Shown here: positions 29,954-39,400 of the stretch, in pieces
How the letters are laid out: every line of letters starts with the position of its first letter
Position numbering within the stretch: position 1 is the stretch's first letter
Origin: a virus
Strand: one strand, 5' to 3'
Virus record (IMG/VR): IMGVR_UViG_3300025647_000066
Coordinates: 1 to 44,250 of that record
Length of the DNA stretch: 44,250 nucleotides
The notes under the pieces: model-generated
Told to the model about the DNA's origin: nothing
The model's input: only the letters and a program-made list of their open reading frames with translations
The model's database searches: none
Program-made: the position numbers and the translations under genes

Positions 29954-30751
29954 ATGGCACTGAAGGCGTTTTACACCACCGAAGCTGAAGTACCTGAGTC
30001 GTTGCGCGAACACTACGTTCAAGCCGAAGGCGAGGATAGGTTTGTGCTGGCGGTTGAAGAACAGGAAGGCTTCGCGTTGGAAAACGTGGCAAACCTCAAG
30101 TCGGCGTTGGGTCGTTTGAAAGATGAAGCGACCAAAGCCAACAATAGCCTCAAGCCATTTGCGGCTCTAAAGGCACAGCCAGAGGAGATCGCAGAGGCAC
30201 TTGCAGAACTCGCCACTCTCCGCGAAGCGAAGGGCGACGAGAGCGAACAAATGGCGGCTTTGCGGCTTGAGATGGACAACCTCAAAAAGTCGGCTAAAAC
30301 GGAATTGGAAAAGGCACTCGCGCCCGTAAAAAGCCTTTCCGATTCGCGGTTGGAGCAGATCAAAGAGTTGCTCATCGACACGAAGCTACAGGCGGCGATC
30401 ATTGAGGAAGGTGGCTCTCCGAAGCTACTTATGCCGGTGCTAAAAAACGAAGTTCGCGCCACGACCAACGACGAGGGAAAAGTGGTCGTTGAAATCGTAG
30501 ATGCGGACGGTTCGCCGCGGGTCACAGGTGCTGACCTCTCGCCCATGTCGTTCAGCGATCTGGTGCGCGAAAAGAAGCAAGATGATGAACTCGCGGTGGC
30601 TTTCAAGGCCAATGGCCATTCGGGTGGCGGCACTGAACCCGACACTACCACGCGCAACGGCAACGGTCGTGCGCTCAGGCCGGAGGACGTCGAGCGGATG
30701 TCACCGGCTGAATACAGGAAAGCGCGAGAGGGTGGGTTGATACCGGCCTAA
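29954..30751 (+). CDS. Scaffolding-like protein
   Basis: 265 aa from ATG 29954, six bases after GGGAG. The middle (residues about 45-140) is a long charged helix with coiled-coil pattern (NVANLKSALGRLKDEATKAN, MAALRLEMDNLKKSAKTELE), the C-terminus basic (RPEDVERMSPAEYRKAREGG). Position between portal/MuF and the coat protein and this composition fit an internal scaffold that guides coat assembly. Confidence 0.75.
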   Translation: MALKAFYTTEAEVPESLREHYVQAEGEDRFVLAVEEQEGFALENVANLKSALGRLKDEATKANNSLKPFAALKAQPEEIAEALAELATLREAKGDESEQMAALRLEMDNLKKSAKTELEKALAPVKSLSDSRLEQIKELLIDTKLQAAIIEEGGSPKLLMPVLKNEVRATTNDEGKVVVEIVDADGSPRVTGADLSPMSFSDLVREKKQDDELAVAFKANGHSGGGTEPDTTTRNGNGRALRPEDVERMSPAEYRKAREGGLIPA

Positions 30752-30776
30752 ACGCGCTACAAACCATCACCACATC

Positions 30777-30814
30777 GGTCTGCCGTAGGAAACGCCAAAG
30801 CACTACGGTAGGCC
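30777..30814 (+). promoter_or_regulatory. Hairpin upstream of the coat protein gene
   Basis: 12-bp stem (30777-30788 with 30803-30814; two G-T pairs) and 14-base loop in the leader of the coat gene; no T-run. Possible mRNA processing or stabilising element. Confidence 0.5.
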
Positions 30815-30839
30815 ACTGACAAAAGCGAGTAGATAAGCA

Positions 30840-31952
30840 ATGGCTAATACCTTTCTGACCCCCAGCGTCATCGGCCGCGAGGCTTTGATGATCCTCGAAA
30901 ATGAACTCGTAGCGGCGCAACTCTTTCATCGCGGTTACGCCGACGAATTTCGCGGTGCGAAGGTCGGTGACACGATCTCGATTCGCGGACCGGCGAGCTT
31001 CACGGCACAGGAATTCACCTCGACCACGACCACGCAAGACGCCACGGAAACGTCTCGCTCTTTGCAGTTGGAGAAGCACTTTGACGTCACCTTCGCGGTA
31101 ACGTCGAAGCAGTGGACGTTGGAACTGGAGCAGTTCAACCAGCAGTTGCTCCGTCCGGCTGTAGTAGCGATCGCTCAGGCGGTTGACAGCTACATTCTCG
31201 GTAAAGGCAACCAGATTCCCAACTACGTAGGCACTGCCGGTGACCCACCCGACAGCCTCGCCGACATGGTCGCTGTGGTCAAGAAGCTGGACGATCTCAA
31301 AGTGCCGCAGCGCGGTCGCATTGCGGTGCTGGACGCACAGGCGAAGCACGATATGCTGGCAAACGTCACGCAGGTGCTACAGGCCGACCAGCGCGGCGAT
31401 GGCGGCACGGCTTTGCGCGAAGCCAGCATGGGTCGCATCCTCGGCATCGACTACTACATGGATCAGAATGTTGGTTCGCACACGGCCAACACGCTATCCG
31501 GCTACCTCATCAACAATGGTGCTGGCTACTCGGCTGGTGACACCACGTTGACCATCGACACTGGCTCTGGCACGATTCAGGCTGGCGATGTGTTTACGGT
31601 CGCCGGTGACACCCAACAGCACGTTGTCCTGTCCACCAACGGCTCTACCTCGGTCACGATTGAGGAAACGGGGCTTGCGGCGGCAGTGGCTGATAACGCC
31701 GCTTTGACCTTCGTGTCGAACAGCACCTCGGTGCTGAACATCGCCGGTCACGGTGACGGTCTGACCTACGCGGTCGTTCCGCTGGAGCTACCGGCTGGTG
31801 CGGCTCGCGCCGAGTACATCGACGATCGTGGTTTAGGTCTGCGTGTGGTGTTCGACTACGATTCCAGCACGAAAACGGACACGATCTCGCTGGACGTGCT
31901 GTGCGGAGCGAAGGTTCAGCAGGGCAACTTGCTGACACGCGTCCTCGGCTAA
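30840..31952 (+). CDS. Major capsid protein, HK97-fold (P22-coat-like)
   Basis: 370 aa. The start (MANTFLTPSVIGREALMILE, VGDTISIRGPASF), the E-loop/spine region and a C-terminal P-domain pattern fit P22-type coat proteins. Residues about 230-295 (GDTTLTIDTGSGTIQAGDVF to NAALTFVS) look like an inserted beta domain, as in P22. It forms the head shell. A hairpin lies on each side of the gene. Confidence 0.85.
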   Translation: MANTFLTPSVIGREALMILENELVAAQLFHRGYADEFRGAKVGDTISIRGPASFTAQEFTSTTTTQDATETSRSLQLEKHFDVTFAVTSKQWTLELEQFNQQLLRPAVVAIAQAVDSYILGKGNQIPNYVGTAGDPPDSLADMVAVVKKLDDLKVPQRGRIAVLDAQAKHDMLANVTQVLQADQRGDGGTALREASMGRILGIDYYMDQNVGSHTANTLSGYLINNGAGYSAGDTTLTIDTGSGTIQAGDVFTVAGDTQQHVVLSTNGSTSVTIEETGLAAAVADNAALTFVSNSTSVLNIAGHGDGLTYAVVPLELPAGAARAEYIDDRGLGLRVVFDYDSSTKTDTISLDVLCGAKVQQGNLLTRVLG

Positions 31953-32007
31953 AGCGAAACGCGCTACCCGTAGAGCGCGAAAATACGCTACGGACTCCTT
32001 CATCGAA

Positions 32008-32037
32008 GTGGTGCGGTGGGGCAACTCACCGCACCAC
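32008..32037 (+). promoter_or_regulatory. Hairpin after the coat protein gene
   Basis: Perfect 11-bp stem (32008-32018 with 32027-32037), 8-base loop, no T-run. Its right arm ACTCACCGCACC recurs in the hairpin after the tail tube gene (35639-35648). Likely a 3' stabiliser of the coat message or weak attenuator. Confidence 0.6.
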
Positions 32038-32077
32038 ACTCCTAACAAAACGAAGCTAAAATTTGGGAGCAGTTCAG

Positions 32078-32236
32078 ATGGTAAAACGACTCGTAAAAGG
32101 TAGCGATGAAGTGATTGTCGATGCCGACAGTGAAGCCGAAGTCTATTGGCGTAGCGAGGGGTATGTTGGTGAGGACGAAAAGCCAGCACCGAAAACCAAA
32201 GTTTCCAGCAAAAAATCCAGCGACGAGGACGAATAA
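32078..32236 (+). CDS. Hypothetical 52-aa head-tail protein
   Basis: 52 aa, start behind TTGGGAGCAGTTCAG. Residues 1-30 compact (VKGSDEVIVDADSEAEVYWR), residues 35-52 a basic/acidic tail (KTKVSSKKSSDEDE). Its place after the coat gene suggests a head-decoration or connector role; no family recognised. Confidence 0.6.
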   Translation: MVKRLVKGSDEVIVDADSEAEVYWRSEGYVGEDEKPAPKTKVSSKKSSDEDE

Positions 32237-32518
32237 TTGAAGCGCATAATCGCCTATGCGGGCGCACTTGTTGACGAGGATGATCTGGTCTTGCCTATGC
32301 CGGAAGGCGCAGATGAATCCTATGCCATCGAAGTGTATTTGATGGTGGCAGACACGATGGTAGACCCAATCGACTACGGCGTAAATGCGTTCTACGAATC
32401 CGGCGCAGTGGTAGTCACCTGTGGAGGTGAACCGCCACAGCAAAACGATTGCAAGGTCGTCTTAGTTGAGCCAGAGGTAATTAGCTCACCGGCTACTGAG
32501 CCAATAGACGAGGAGTAG
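32237..32518 (+). CDS. Hypothetical 93-aa protein
   Basis: 93 aa from TTG 32237, directly after the previous stop. Acidic, beta-rich (SYAIEVYLMVADTMVDPIDY). May be a capsid accessory; not recognised. Confidence 0.5.
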   Translation: MKRIIAYAGALVDEDDLVLPMPEGADESYAIEVYLMVADTMVDPIDYGVNAFYESGAVVVTCGGEPPQQNDCKVVLVEPEVISSPATEPIDEE

Positions 32519-32522
32519 AGCA

Positions 32523-32618
32523 TTGGGAACTATCATAAACTGGAACGGCTACGCGCTACCTGTTCCATCGGGCATTCAACACGCCTCTGTATGGAAGTCA
32601 CTGGCGGCTTTGATTTAG
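32523..32618 (+). CDS. Possible 31-aa protein
   Basis: 31 aa from TTG 32523, seven bases after GAGGAG. Reads MGTIINWNGYALPVPSGIQH and 11 more residues. Only the ribosome site and its place in the operon support it. Confidence 0.35.
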   Translation: MGTIINWNGYALPVPSGIQHASVWKSLAALI

Positions 32619-32646
32619 CCCTACTGAAAAATAAGTGAGCTAAGAC

Positions 32647-33153
32647 ATGGCATTAACCGTAGAGACCGGCGCAGTGGTGACAGGCGCAGATAGCTACATA
32701 TCGCAGTCTGATGCAGATACCTATTTCACGGAGCATGGCGCACCTTCCGCGTGGACAGGGTTGACTAGCGACGAAAAGGATTCGGCGTTGCGATATGCTT
32801 GTATCGCGCTGGAAGGGATGTTCAACTGGTCGGGTGAAATCGTATCGCTCACTCAGCCGCGATCATGGCCGCGCAGTGGCGCGAGTGACAACGATGGACG
32901 GACTATTGCGGCTGATAGTATAGACCAGCGGCTAAAGGACGCACAGTGCGAACTGGCACTCCTTCATACGTCCTCTGCGCTGAATGCTTCCTATGACCGC
33001 GGCGGTGCAGTGAAGTCCGAACAGGTAGGACCGATTCGCACCGAGTATTTTCAGGGAGCTTCCGTAGAACCGTCCCTGCCTATCATCTCCCGTATCGTCG
33101 GTGGGCTGGGAATACTGCGCGGAGCTATGACCGGCGCACTTGAAAGAGCATAG
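32647..33153 (+). CDS. Head-tail adaptor (DnaT-like family)
   Basis: 168 aa. The N-terminus (VETGAVVTGADSYISQSDAD, EKDSALRYACIALEGMFNW) matches the phage family annotated as DnaT-like, which are head-tail connector proteins. It forms the ring below the portal. Coupled to the next gene by one base. Confidence 0.7.
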   Translation: MALTVETGAVVTGADSYISQSDADTYFTEHGAPSAWTGLTSDEKDSALRYACIALEGMFNWSGEIVSLTQPRSWPRSGASDNDGRTIAADSIDQRLKDAQCELALLHTSSALNASYDRGGAVKSEQVGPIRTEYFQGASVEPSLPIISRIVGGLGILRGAMTGALERA

Positions 33154-33515
33154 TGGCAAATAACGCGCAAAAAGCCGCTTCCGCGCTCCTTCTACTTCAG
33201 GCCAACGGGACAACCTATACCATGAAGCGAGTCGCTCCTACGCCGGTATCTGGTACTCCGTGGAAGGTTCAATCCAACACTACCACCACGCAGACCGTGA
33301 ACGGCATATTGGACGATTTTAGGGCGTCACAGAGGGACGGCACAGTGATACAGGAAGCCGATAGGCAATATATCATCGCGGCCAGCGGCTTGACTTTCAC
33401 GCCGGAAGTAGGCGACCAGCTTATTGATAGCAGTAAAGACCTTGAAGTGGTCGGCGTTCGCACGATACGTGCTGGCGATACCGATGTGATTCACTATCTC
33501 CATGTGAGGGCATAA
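33153..33515 (+). CDS. Head closure/stopper-like protein
   Basis: 120 aa from GTG 33153. Beta-barrel pattern with a metal- or hinge-like middle (VNGILDDFRASQRDGTVIQE) and GLTFTPEVGDQLIDSSKDLE; order between adaptor and gp10-like protein fits the head-closure ring. Ends exactly at the next start. Confidence 0.6.
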   Translation: MANNAQKAASALLLLQANGTTYTMKRVAPTPVSGTPWKVQSNTTTTQTVNGILDDFRASQRDGTVIQEADRQYIIAASGLTFTPEVGDQLIDSSKDLEVVGVRTIRAGDTDVIHYLHVRA

Positions 33516-33949
33516 TGGGCGTCACGAACTTGACCACGTTCACGTTGGATGTTGATAAGGCACTGGACGGCATCAAAGCCGATGTGAACCAGTTTAAGCG
33601 GCTTATAGCATTCGATCTGTTGGGGCGAATTGTAGAGCGCACACCTGTAGATACAGGACGAGCCAGAGCAAACTGGCAAGTGTCCATTAATGCACCAGTT
33701 ATCACTGAGGTGCGCTACCCGAATAAGGAATCCATACCAGAGGGCAAAAGCGAGTCCGTCATCGCCGAGTCCGTCAAGCTGGAAGGTGGCATTGTCATAG
33801 CTGACGTCGAACTCGGCGAAGATATATGGATCACGAATAACCTACCCTACATAGAAGTGTTAGAGCAAGGCGACCACAGCAAACAAAACACCGAGGGCAT
33901 CGTAGCAATCTCGGTGGCAGAAGTCGCAGAAGGCATGACACGAATATGA
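33515..33949 (+). CDS. gp10-like neck/tail-completion protein
   Basis: 144 aa. RTPVDTGRARANWQVSI, LPYIEVLEQGDHSKQNTEG are hallmarks of the HK97 gp10-like family. It joins head and tail. Overlaps the next start by four bases. Confidence 0.8.
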   Translation: MGVTNLTTFTLDVDKALDGIKADVNQFKRLIAFDLLGRIVERTPVDTGRARANWQVSINAPVITEVRYPNKESIPEGKSESVIAESVKLEGGIVIADVELGEDIWITNNLPYIEVLEQGDHSKQNTEGIVAISVAEVAEGMTRI

Positions 33950-34374
33950 GCTTCGCCACGACCTACGACACCATACTTACGCGCTTCAAAGCGCAGATGG
34001 ACTCCCTACGACCATTAGTGCCGATAGCGTGGCCAAATATGCCGTTTGACCCAAAGGATGACTATGACGATGCGACGCATCAAGGTTGGGCGCGAATAGC
34101 TATTCAGGGGGGAGAACAGCAACAAGCCAGTATCGGGGGAACTCCGCGCTGGCGTCAGGTGGGTATCGTGCAAGTGCAGGTATTCACACCAACAGAGCAA
34201 GGCGCAAATACGGCACTTGCTATAGCTGATGATGTAGCAACAGCCCTACGCGGTATTACCGTGTCGGGCGTCATTTTACGAGCCGCTTCGGTGTCACCTG
34301 TTGGGCGCATTGGTGACTCCGCGTGGTTTCAAGTAAATGTCAACGTGCCATTTCGGTACGACATGACCGCTTAA
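33946..34374 (+). CDS. Tail terminator-like protein
   Basis: 142 aa. Fits the tail-terminator family (lambda U-like) by size, order and motifs (RWRQVGIVQVQVFTPTEQGA, ADDVATALRGITVSG). It caps the tail tube end that meets the head. Confidence 0.75.
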   Translation: MSFATTYDTILTRFKAQMDSLRPLVPIAWPNMPFDPKDDYDDATHQGWARIAIQGGEQQQASIGGTPRWRQVGIVQVQVFTPTEQGANTALAIADDVATALRGITVSGVILRAASVSPVGRIGDSAWFQVNVNVPFRYDMTA

Positions 34375-34390
34375 ACGGAGAATTAAACTC

Positions 34391-35572
34391 ATGGCTGATG
34401 CAAATCAGGTACAGGTTTCTTATACGCGAGAAACGACATGGGGAACTACGCCAGCCAATGCCTTTAACGCCTTCCCGATTACGGGAGGGAGCATGGCCTT
34501 CGGCATCGAAACGGTGCGGTCACAGACCGTCCGATCTGATGCGCAGTTGGCCGACAGCAAAAAGGTAGGCGAAGCTCCCACAGCAAGCTACGATTTTGAG
34601 CTTGCGGCGCAGATATACGACGATTTTATGCGGAGCGCAGTTCGCTCCGATGCGGATTGGTCTACAGCCGTTGCGATTAGTGGCACCGACATCGCCGCTA
34701 CAAACTCGCAGACGTTCACCAGCACGTCCACCGATTTCACGGCAGAGAATATCGCCGTAGGCCAGTGGGTGTATGTCGCTGGCTTTTCCAATGCGGCGAA
34801 TAACGGCTGGTTCAAGGTCACCACGATTGCAACGAATACGCTCACCGTGAGCAACGGCACTCCGACAACCGAGTCGGCTGGTGCTACCATCACGATGGAA
34901 GGGTCTTACGTCTGGTCGGGTAGCACTGAGCATAGCTACTCTCTGCAAGAGCAGTTTCAAGACCTGACGAACCGCTACCACGTTATGACAGGGTCGCGGC
35001 TCAACAGCTTTGGGCTGACTCAGACTCCGGGCGGTATCATCACTGGCGCAATCAGCTTCGACGGTAAAGGTCGCGCTCAGGCGTCAAGCAAAGCCGGTGA
35101 CGGTACGGTCAATGCGGCGGCAAGCGAAGATGTATCCTCCGAGGTCGATGGGTTCAGTGCGATGTGGATAGGTGGCTCGGCAGTCAGCTACGACATCATG
35201 GAACTGTCATTCAATATCTCCATCCCCAACCGCCCTGCGAAGGGGCTGGGGAACGCACAGCGCACTCGGATGCCGCAGGGTTCGCCAGAAGTGACCGGTA
35301 GCTTTTCGGTCTACCTTGACGATACGACATGGGCATTGGACACGAACTGGGAATCCTTCACGAAGCAAGCACTCGCATTCAGCATTGATTTGCAGAATGA
35401 CGATCGCTTTCTCATTGAAATGCCACAGGTCGTGTTTACCAGTGAGCCCGGAACGAACCCCGGACTCGACGGCGATGTCATGCTGACCTTTGACTTCGCG
35501 GCAGAGCCGGGAGGCAGTCACGGTGGCAGTGCCGCCGAAAAGACCGTGGTTATTACGCGGACGCAGACGTAG
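34391..35572 (+). CDS. Major tail tube protein
   Basis: 393 aa. N-terminus VQVSYTRETTWGTTPANAFN and C-terminal tube-domain strands (PEVTGSFSVYLDDT) fit the siphophage tail tube family. An inserted Ser/Thr-rich domain spans about residues 105-160 (TDFTAENIAVGQWVYVAGF), likely an Ig-like or surface domain. Confidence 0.8.
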   Translation: MADANQVQVSYTRETTWGTTPANAFNAFPITGGSMAFGIETVRSQTVRSDAQLADSKKVGEAPTASYDFELAAQIYDDFMRSAVRSDADWSTAVAISGTDIAATNSQTFTSTSTDFTAENIAVGQWVYVAGFSNAANNGWFKVTTIATNTLTVSNGTPTTESAGATITMEGSYVWSGSTEHSYSLQEQFQDLTNRYHVMTGSRLNSFGLTQTPGGIITGAISFDGKGRAQASSKAGDGTVNAAASEDVSSEVDGFSAMWIGGSAVSYDIMELSFNISIPNRPAKGLGNAQRTRMPQGSPEVTGSFSVYLDDTTWALDTNWESFTKQALAFSIDLQNDDRFLIEMPQVVFTSEPGTNPGLDGDVMLTFDFAAEPGGSHGGSAAEKTVVITRTQT

Positions 35573-35612
35573 TAAAAGCAAAGCCAGCCCTACAGTATTC
35601 TGGTACCAGATC

Positions 35613-35645
35613 GCGGTGGGTAGTTCGTAGGGGGCTACTCACCGC
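35613..35645 (+). promoter_or_regulatory. Hairpin after the tail tube gene
   Basis: 11-bp stem (35613-35623 with 35635-35645; one G-T pair), 11-base loop, no T-run. The right arm matches the hairpin after the coat gene. Confidence 0.6.
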
Positions 35646-35669
35646 ACCCACCCCTACAGGAGCATCGCA

Positions 35670-36116
35670 ATGGATTTTGCACAGCACTACCGAACCGACA
35701 AGAATGCCGAAAAAGATGGACAGTGGGTTGAGTGGGCTGAAGGCACGAAGCTCAAGATAGCTCGGCTCGGCAACTCGGCCTACCAAAACCGATTTCAGGC
35801 ACTCATGAAGCCACATCGCCACCTACGCGACCGTGGCCTACTGCCGGACGAGATACAATCGGAGATACTGAATGCTTGTATTGCGGAAACGATACTGGTC
35901 GATTGGGAAGGTGTCGAATACGAGGGCAGTGTCCTTCCCTACTCTACCGAAAACGCGCACAAGCTAATCAGTGAGTTTAAGGATTTCCGCGAAGATGTTT
36001 TAACGATAGCCGGTGAGTACAGCACCTTTAGAGCCGCTGAATTGGAGGACTCGTCAAAAAACTCATCGAAGTCATCGAGTGGGAAAACAGATGGGGGCAG
36101 CACTTCAAAAGATTAG
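35670..36116 (+). CDS. Tail assembly chaperone, short form (G-like)
   Basis: 148 aa, behind CTACAGGAGCATCGCA. Helical, acidic, with a Ser/Lys-rich end (SSKNSSKSSSGKTDGG) coded after the slippery site. It coats the tape measure during tail assembly. The in-frame product stops at 36114-36116. Confidence 0.8.
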   Translation: MDFAQHYRTDKNAEKDGQWVEWAEGTKLKIARLGNSAYQNRFQALMKPHRHLRDRGLLPDEIQSEILNACIAETILVDWEGVEYEGSVLPYSTENAHKLISEFKDFREDVLTIAGEYSTFRAAELEDSSKNSSKSSSGKTDGGSTSKD

Positions 36117-36436
36117 AGCGAAGGCGAGAGCAGGGGCGCGAGACACGCGCCACGCGAGACGCACTCGACAATAGGCCACTCGTCTATGAGGACAATCGGT
36201 GGGTATATGATGCCTACCGATTGCTGAGTGCTTCGCGTAGCTACATTGCTGGTGGTATGTCCAGTGCTATTCCATCGGCCATATCGTTTGAAGCGATACG
36301 AAGCTACGCGGAAGTGTTTGGTCCTCACGATCTTGATGACTTCCAGCGGTTCGTAATACTGATCTACGCAATGGATGGGGCATATATCGCCCATCAAATT
36401 TCGGTAATTAATAAGCAGTCGAAGAAAGGCAAGTGA
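35670..36436 (+). CDS. Tail assembly chaperone, -1 frameshift form (GT-like)
   Basis: join(35670..36062,36062..36436), 255 aa. The heptamer A-AAA-AAC at 36056-36062 is in the correct phase. A slip of -1 continues into an open frame that starts LIEVIEWENRWGQHFKR and ends VINKQSKKGK at 36433. The downstream frame has no start of its own at the right place. This is the lambda G/GT design, where a small fraction of ribosomes make the long form. The stop overlaps the tape measure start. Confidence 0.85.
36056..36062 (+). other. -1 ribosomal slippery site
   Basis: A-AAA-AAC in X-XXY-YYZ phase within the G frame (codons TCA AAA AAC). AAC to AAA re-pairing puts ribosomes in the frame of the long chaperone. 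Confidence 0.85.
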
Positions 36437-39400
36437 TGGTCGCTAAGACCGGATTGGGCGTTGAAGTAGCGGATAATACTGGTCGCGGAACGCAAGGGGT
36501 CATTCGATCCTTTGAGAAGATTCAACGCTCGGCCAGAAAGACCGCGAAAGAAACGGGTCACTTAGACAAAGAGTTCGGCAACCTGAAGCAAAATATGTTC
36601 GGGGCAGTTGGACGCGCTACGCTTATGGCTGGCGCGTTTACCGCTATTGCCGGAGCAGCTTTCAAGGCCACGCAATCGGCACTCCAGTTTAATACCGCTA
36701 TGCGTGAGGTGTCGACGTTATTGCCGGCGGGTTCGCGTGAGGTGCAAAAGATTGCGGATGCTACGCTGGCTCTCGCTACTCAGTTCGGCACAATGCCTAC
36801 CGATCAGGCCAAAGCCGCATACCAGATTATTTCCGCTGGTGCGTCTAACGCGGCTGAAGCTACCGATATCTTGACCGCTTCCAATAAGCTCGCAATTGGT
36901 GGTGTCACGGACATCACTACAGCGGCTGATGGTCTGACATCCATACTCAACGCATATGGCTTCGCCGCTTCTGAGGCTACGAGCGTTTCGGATGCGATGT
37001 TCGTGGCAATGCGAGCCGGGAAAACCACCATCGGTGAGCTATCGGCGTCTATCGGTGCGGTAGCTCCACTGGCGGCTCAGGCTGGCGTTTCGCTGGAGGA
37101 AGTGCTGTCGGCGGTCGCGGCACTGACGAAAGGCGGCGTGTCAACGAATGTGGCGATGACCGGCTTGCGACAGGTCATCGCCGCGATGGTGAAGCCGACG
37201 AGCGAAGCCGCTAAACTTGCCGATGAGTTAAATCTGGAGTTCAACGCGGCGGCACTAGAGGCTGGTGGATTAACAGGTGTGCTTGATGAGGTGACCAGAG
37301 CGACCGGCGGCAGTGCCGAAAAAATGGCACTGCTGTTTGGCGGCGTAGAAGCACTCGTTCCGGCTATGGCACTCACTGGCAAGGCATCGGAAGACTTCAA
37401 CGACGTCCTCAATTCAATGGAAACATCGGCAGGGCAGACCGAGGAAGCACTCAACAAAATGCTGGATAATCCAGCAAAAAAGATCGACATACTACTCGCA
37501 AAAGTAGAAGTGCTGGCTACGCGATTAGGGAACGGAATTCTCGACTCTATTTCCCCTGCTATCGACAAAGTAATTGCTCTGCTGACGTGGCTGGAAGGTC
37601 CGAGCGCGGGCAACCGATTGACCGCGGAGCAACAGCAAATAAACGAGCGTCAAAAAGACCCCACCACAGGGCGGTATTCGTTCAGTTCCCAAAAGGATGT
37701 TGAGAGAAATATTGATCGGGGGCCATCACAGCAAGATATCATTTTACAGTCGCGCATGGCTCCGGACGGCACAGCAAGTGGCGTGGGCACAACACTCGGC
37801 TACTCCGACATTGACATTGATGCGCTGTTTGATACTCATTTCGCGGATTGGGCGTCAAAGCTAGAGAAGGAGGCCGCAGACGAGTACATCGCCAATCTCG
37901 AAAGTCAGCTGATAAAGCCCCGCCTACCCGAACTGCCGGAAAGGGTGCAACCGAAAGAAATCGAGATGTTTCCCCTATACCCTATGGTCAAATCCACGCA
38001 GGAAGTGACAGCGGCTACAGAATTGGCAATATGGGCGCAGGAGAGGTTTGCAGACGTTAGTGACGGTAGCACCGAGGCGATCTATGCCGCCAACGCCGCA
38101 CTGGACTTTATGGTGTCAATGGCACCCGAAATACGGCCATTTGCAAACGCCTTAAAATCTATGATGCAGGGCGACTATTTCGGTGCGGCAGTGCAGGGCA
38201 TATCGGGGCTTATTTCCAACCTTTTCGGTACAAGCAACAGTGCCGACGATACAGCACGTGCAATGAGTGATCTGAAGGTTTCGATAGAGGAAGTGGGCAG
38301 GGCATCTACCAGTGCGTTTTCAAGTATGCTCGATTTTGGTGGGGAAAATACATCGGCTTTTGAACGAGTCCGTGCCGATCTACTCACCCCTTTCATTGAG
38401 TTATATGATCAGATACGAGCTTCAAGTTTTAAAAAAAACATACTAGATGCCAGAACAATTGATTTCGGTGGAGACCGCGACAAAGCCTTGCTGGAAGCGG
38501 AAGCCAACACTTTATCGTCTTTTTATAAGACGCTCAACACAGGACAGGGGCAGATCAATCTTAGGAAGATCGCAGAAGGACAGGGCAAGAATCCGTATGA
38601 ATGGATAACCCAATTACAAAGCCTACTGTTCGGTGGTGCTGAAATTGATTGGAGTCAGTTGGGCAATGCGGCTCTCAAGTCAATGGAAGAGTTCGGCACA
38701 TTAGAGGACTCACTTATAGGCGCAGGGGAGGCGGCGCGTGGTGCAAGTGAGCAGTATGTCCGGCTGGCGCGACTTCAGGAGAATGCCGAAGAGATTGCAC
38801 TTCGGTCTACCTTGTCACGCGAGGTATCTCAGGCCGGTGGCGATGTATTCCAGCAACGTGCGGCTTTCAAGCGATTTGAAGCCGCTATAGATAGCTTGCG
38901 GCAGTCTACCGTGGCGCGGAGTGCTGGTGGGACAACCACTGGCTCGTATAGCGGCTCGTCCTCTGGTAGTAGCGGTAGCGTTTCCAGTGGCGATAGCGTT
39001 TCCAGTGGCGGTAGCGCATCAGTCAGCACAACGGTCACACCGACCGTCACGGTCAACCCAATCAACCTCTACCCAGACCAGTTGGTAACTGTCCCAACCG
39101 AGGAGCAAATGCAGGGCTATTACAGCACAAGTTTGCTACCCAATATTTCCAATCCGTTGGTTGGCGTGTTGGGACAAGTGCGAGACAACGCCACCGCAAA
39201 CAAAGTTGCCTTTAAGCCGTGGGATTTATTTACCGTCCCAACCTCTGCCATTTGGGAAGCCTATTGGTCGGTGTTTTTACTAAAACGCGCCGACACAGAC
39301 AAGCATGGACCAGATAACGTAGCCCAGCAAGTAAAAACCAACACCATTGCCCACCGGACACGGATAGATCCGTGGGATATGTTTGCTATTGCAGATAGCA

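Noticed and set aside
30019-30663. 214-aa minus-strand open frame
   Set aside because: Mirror of the scaffold gene; Ser-rich composition typical of an antisense frame and no ribosome site.
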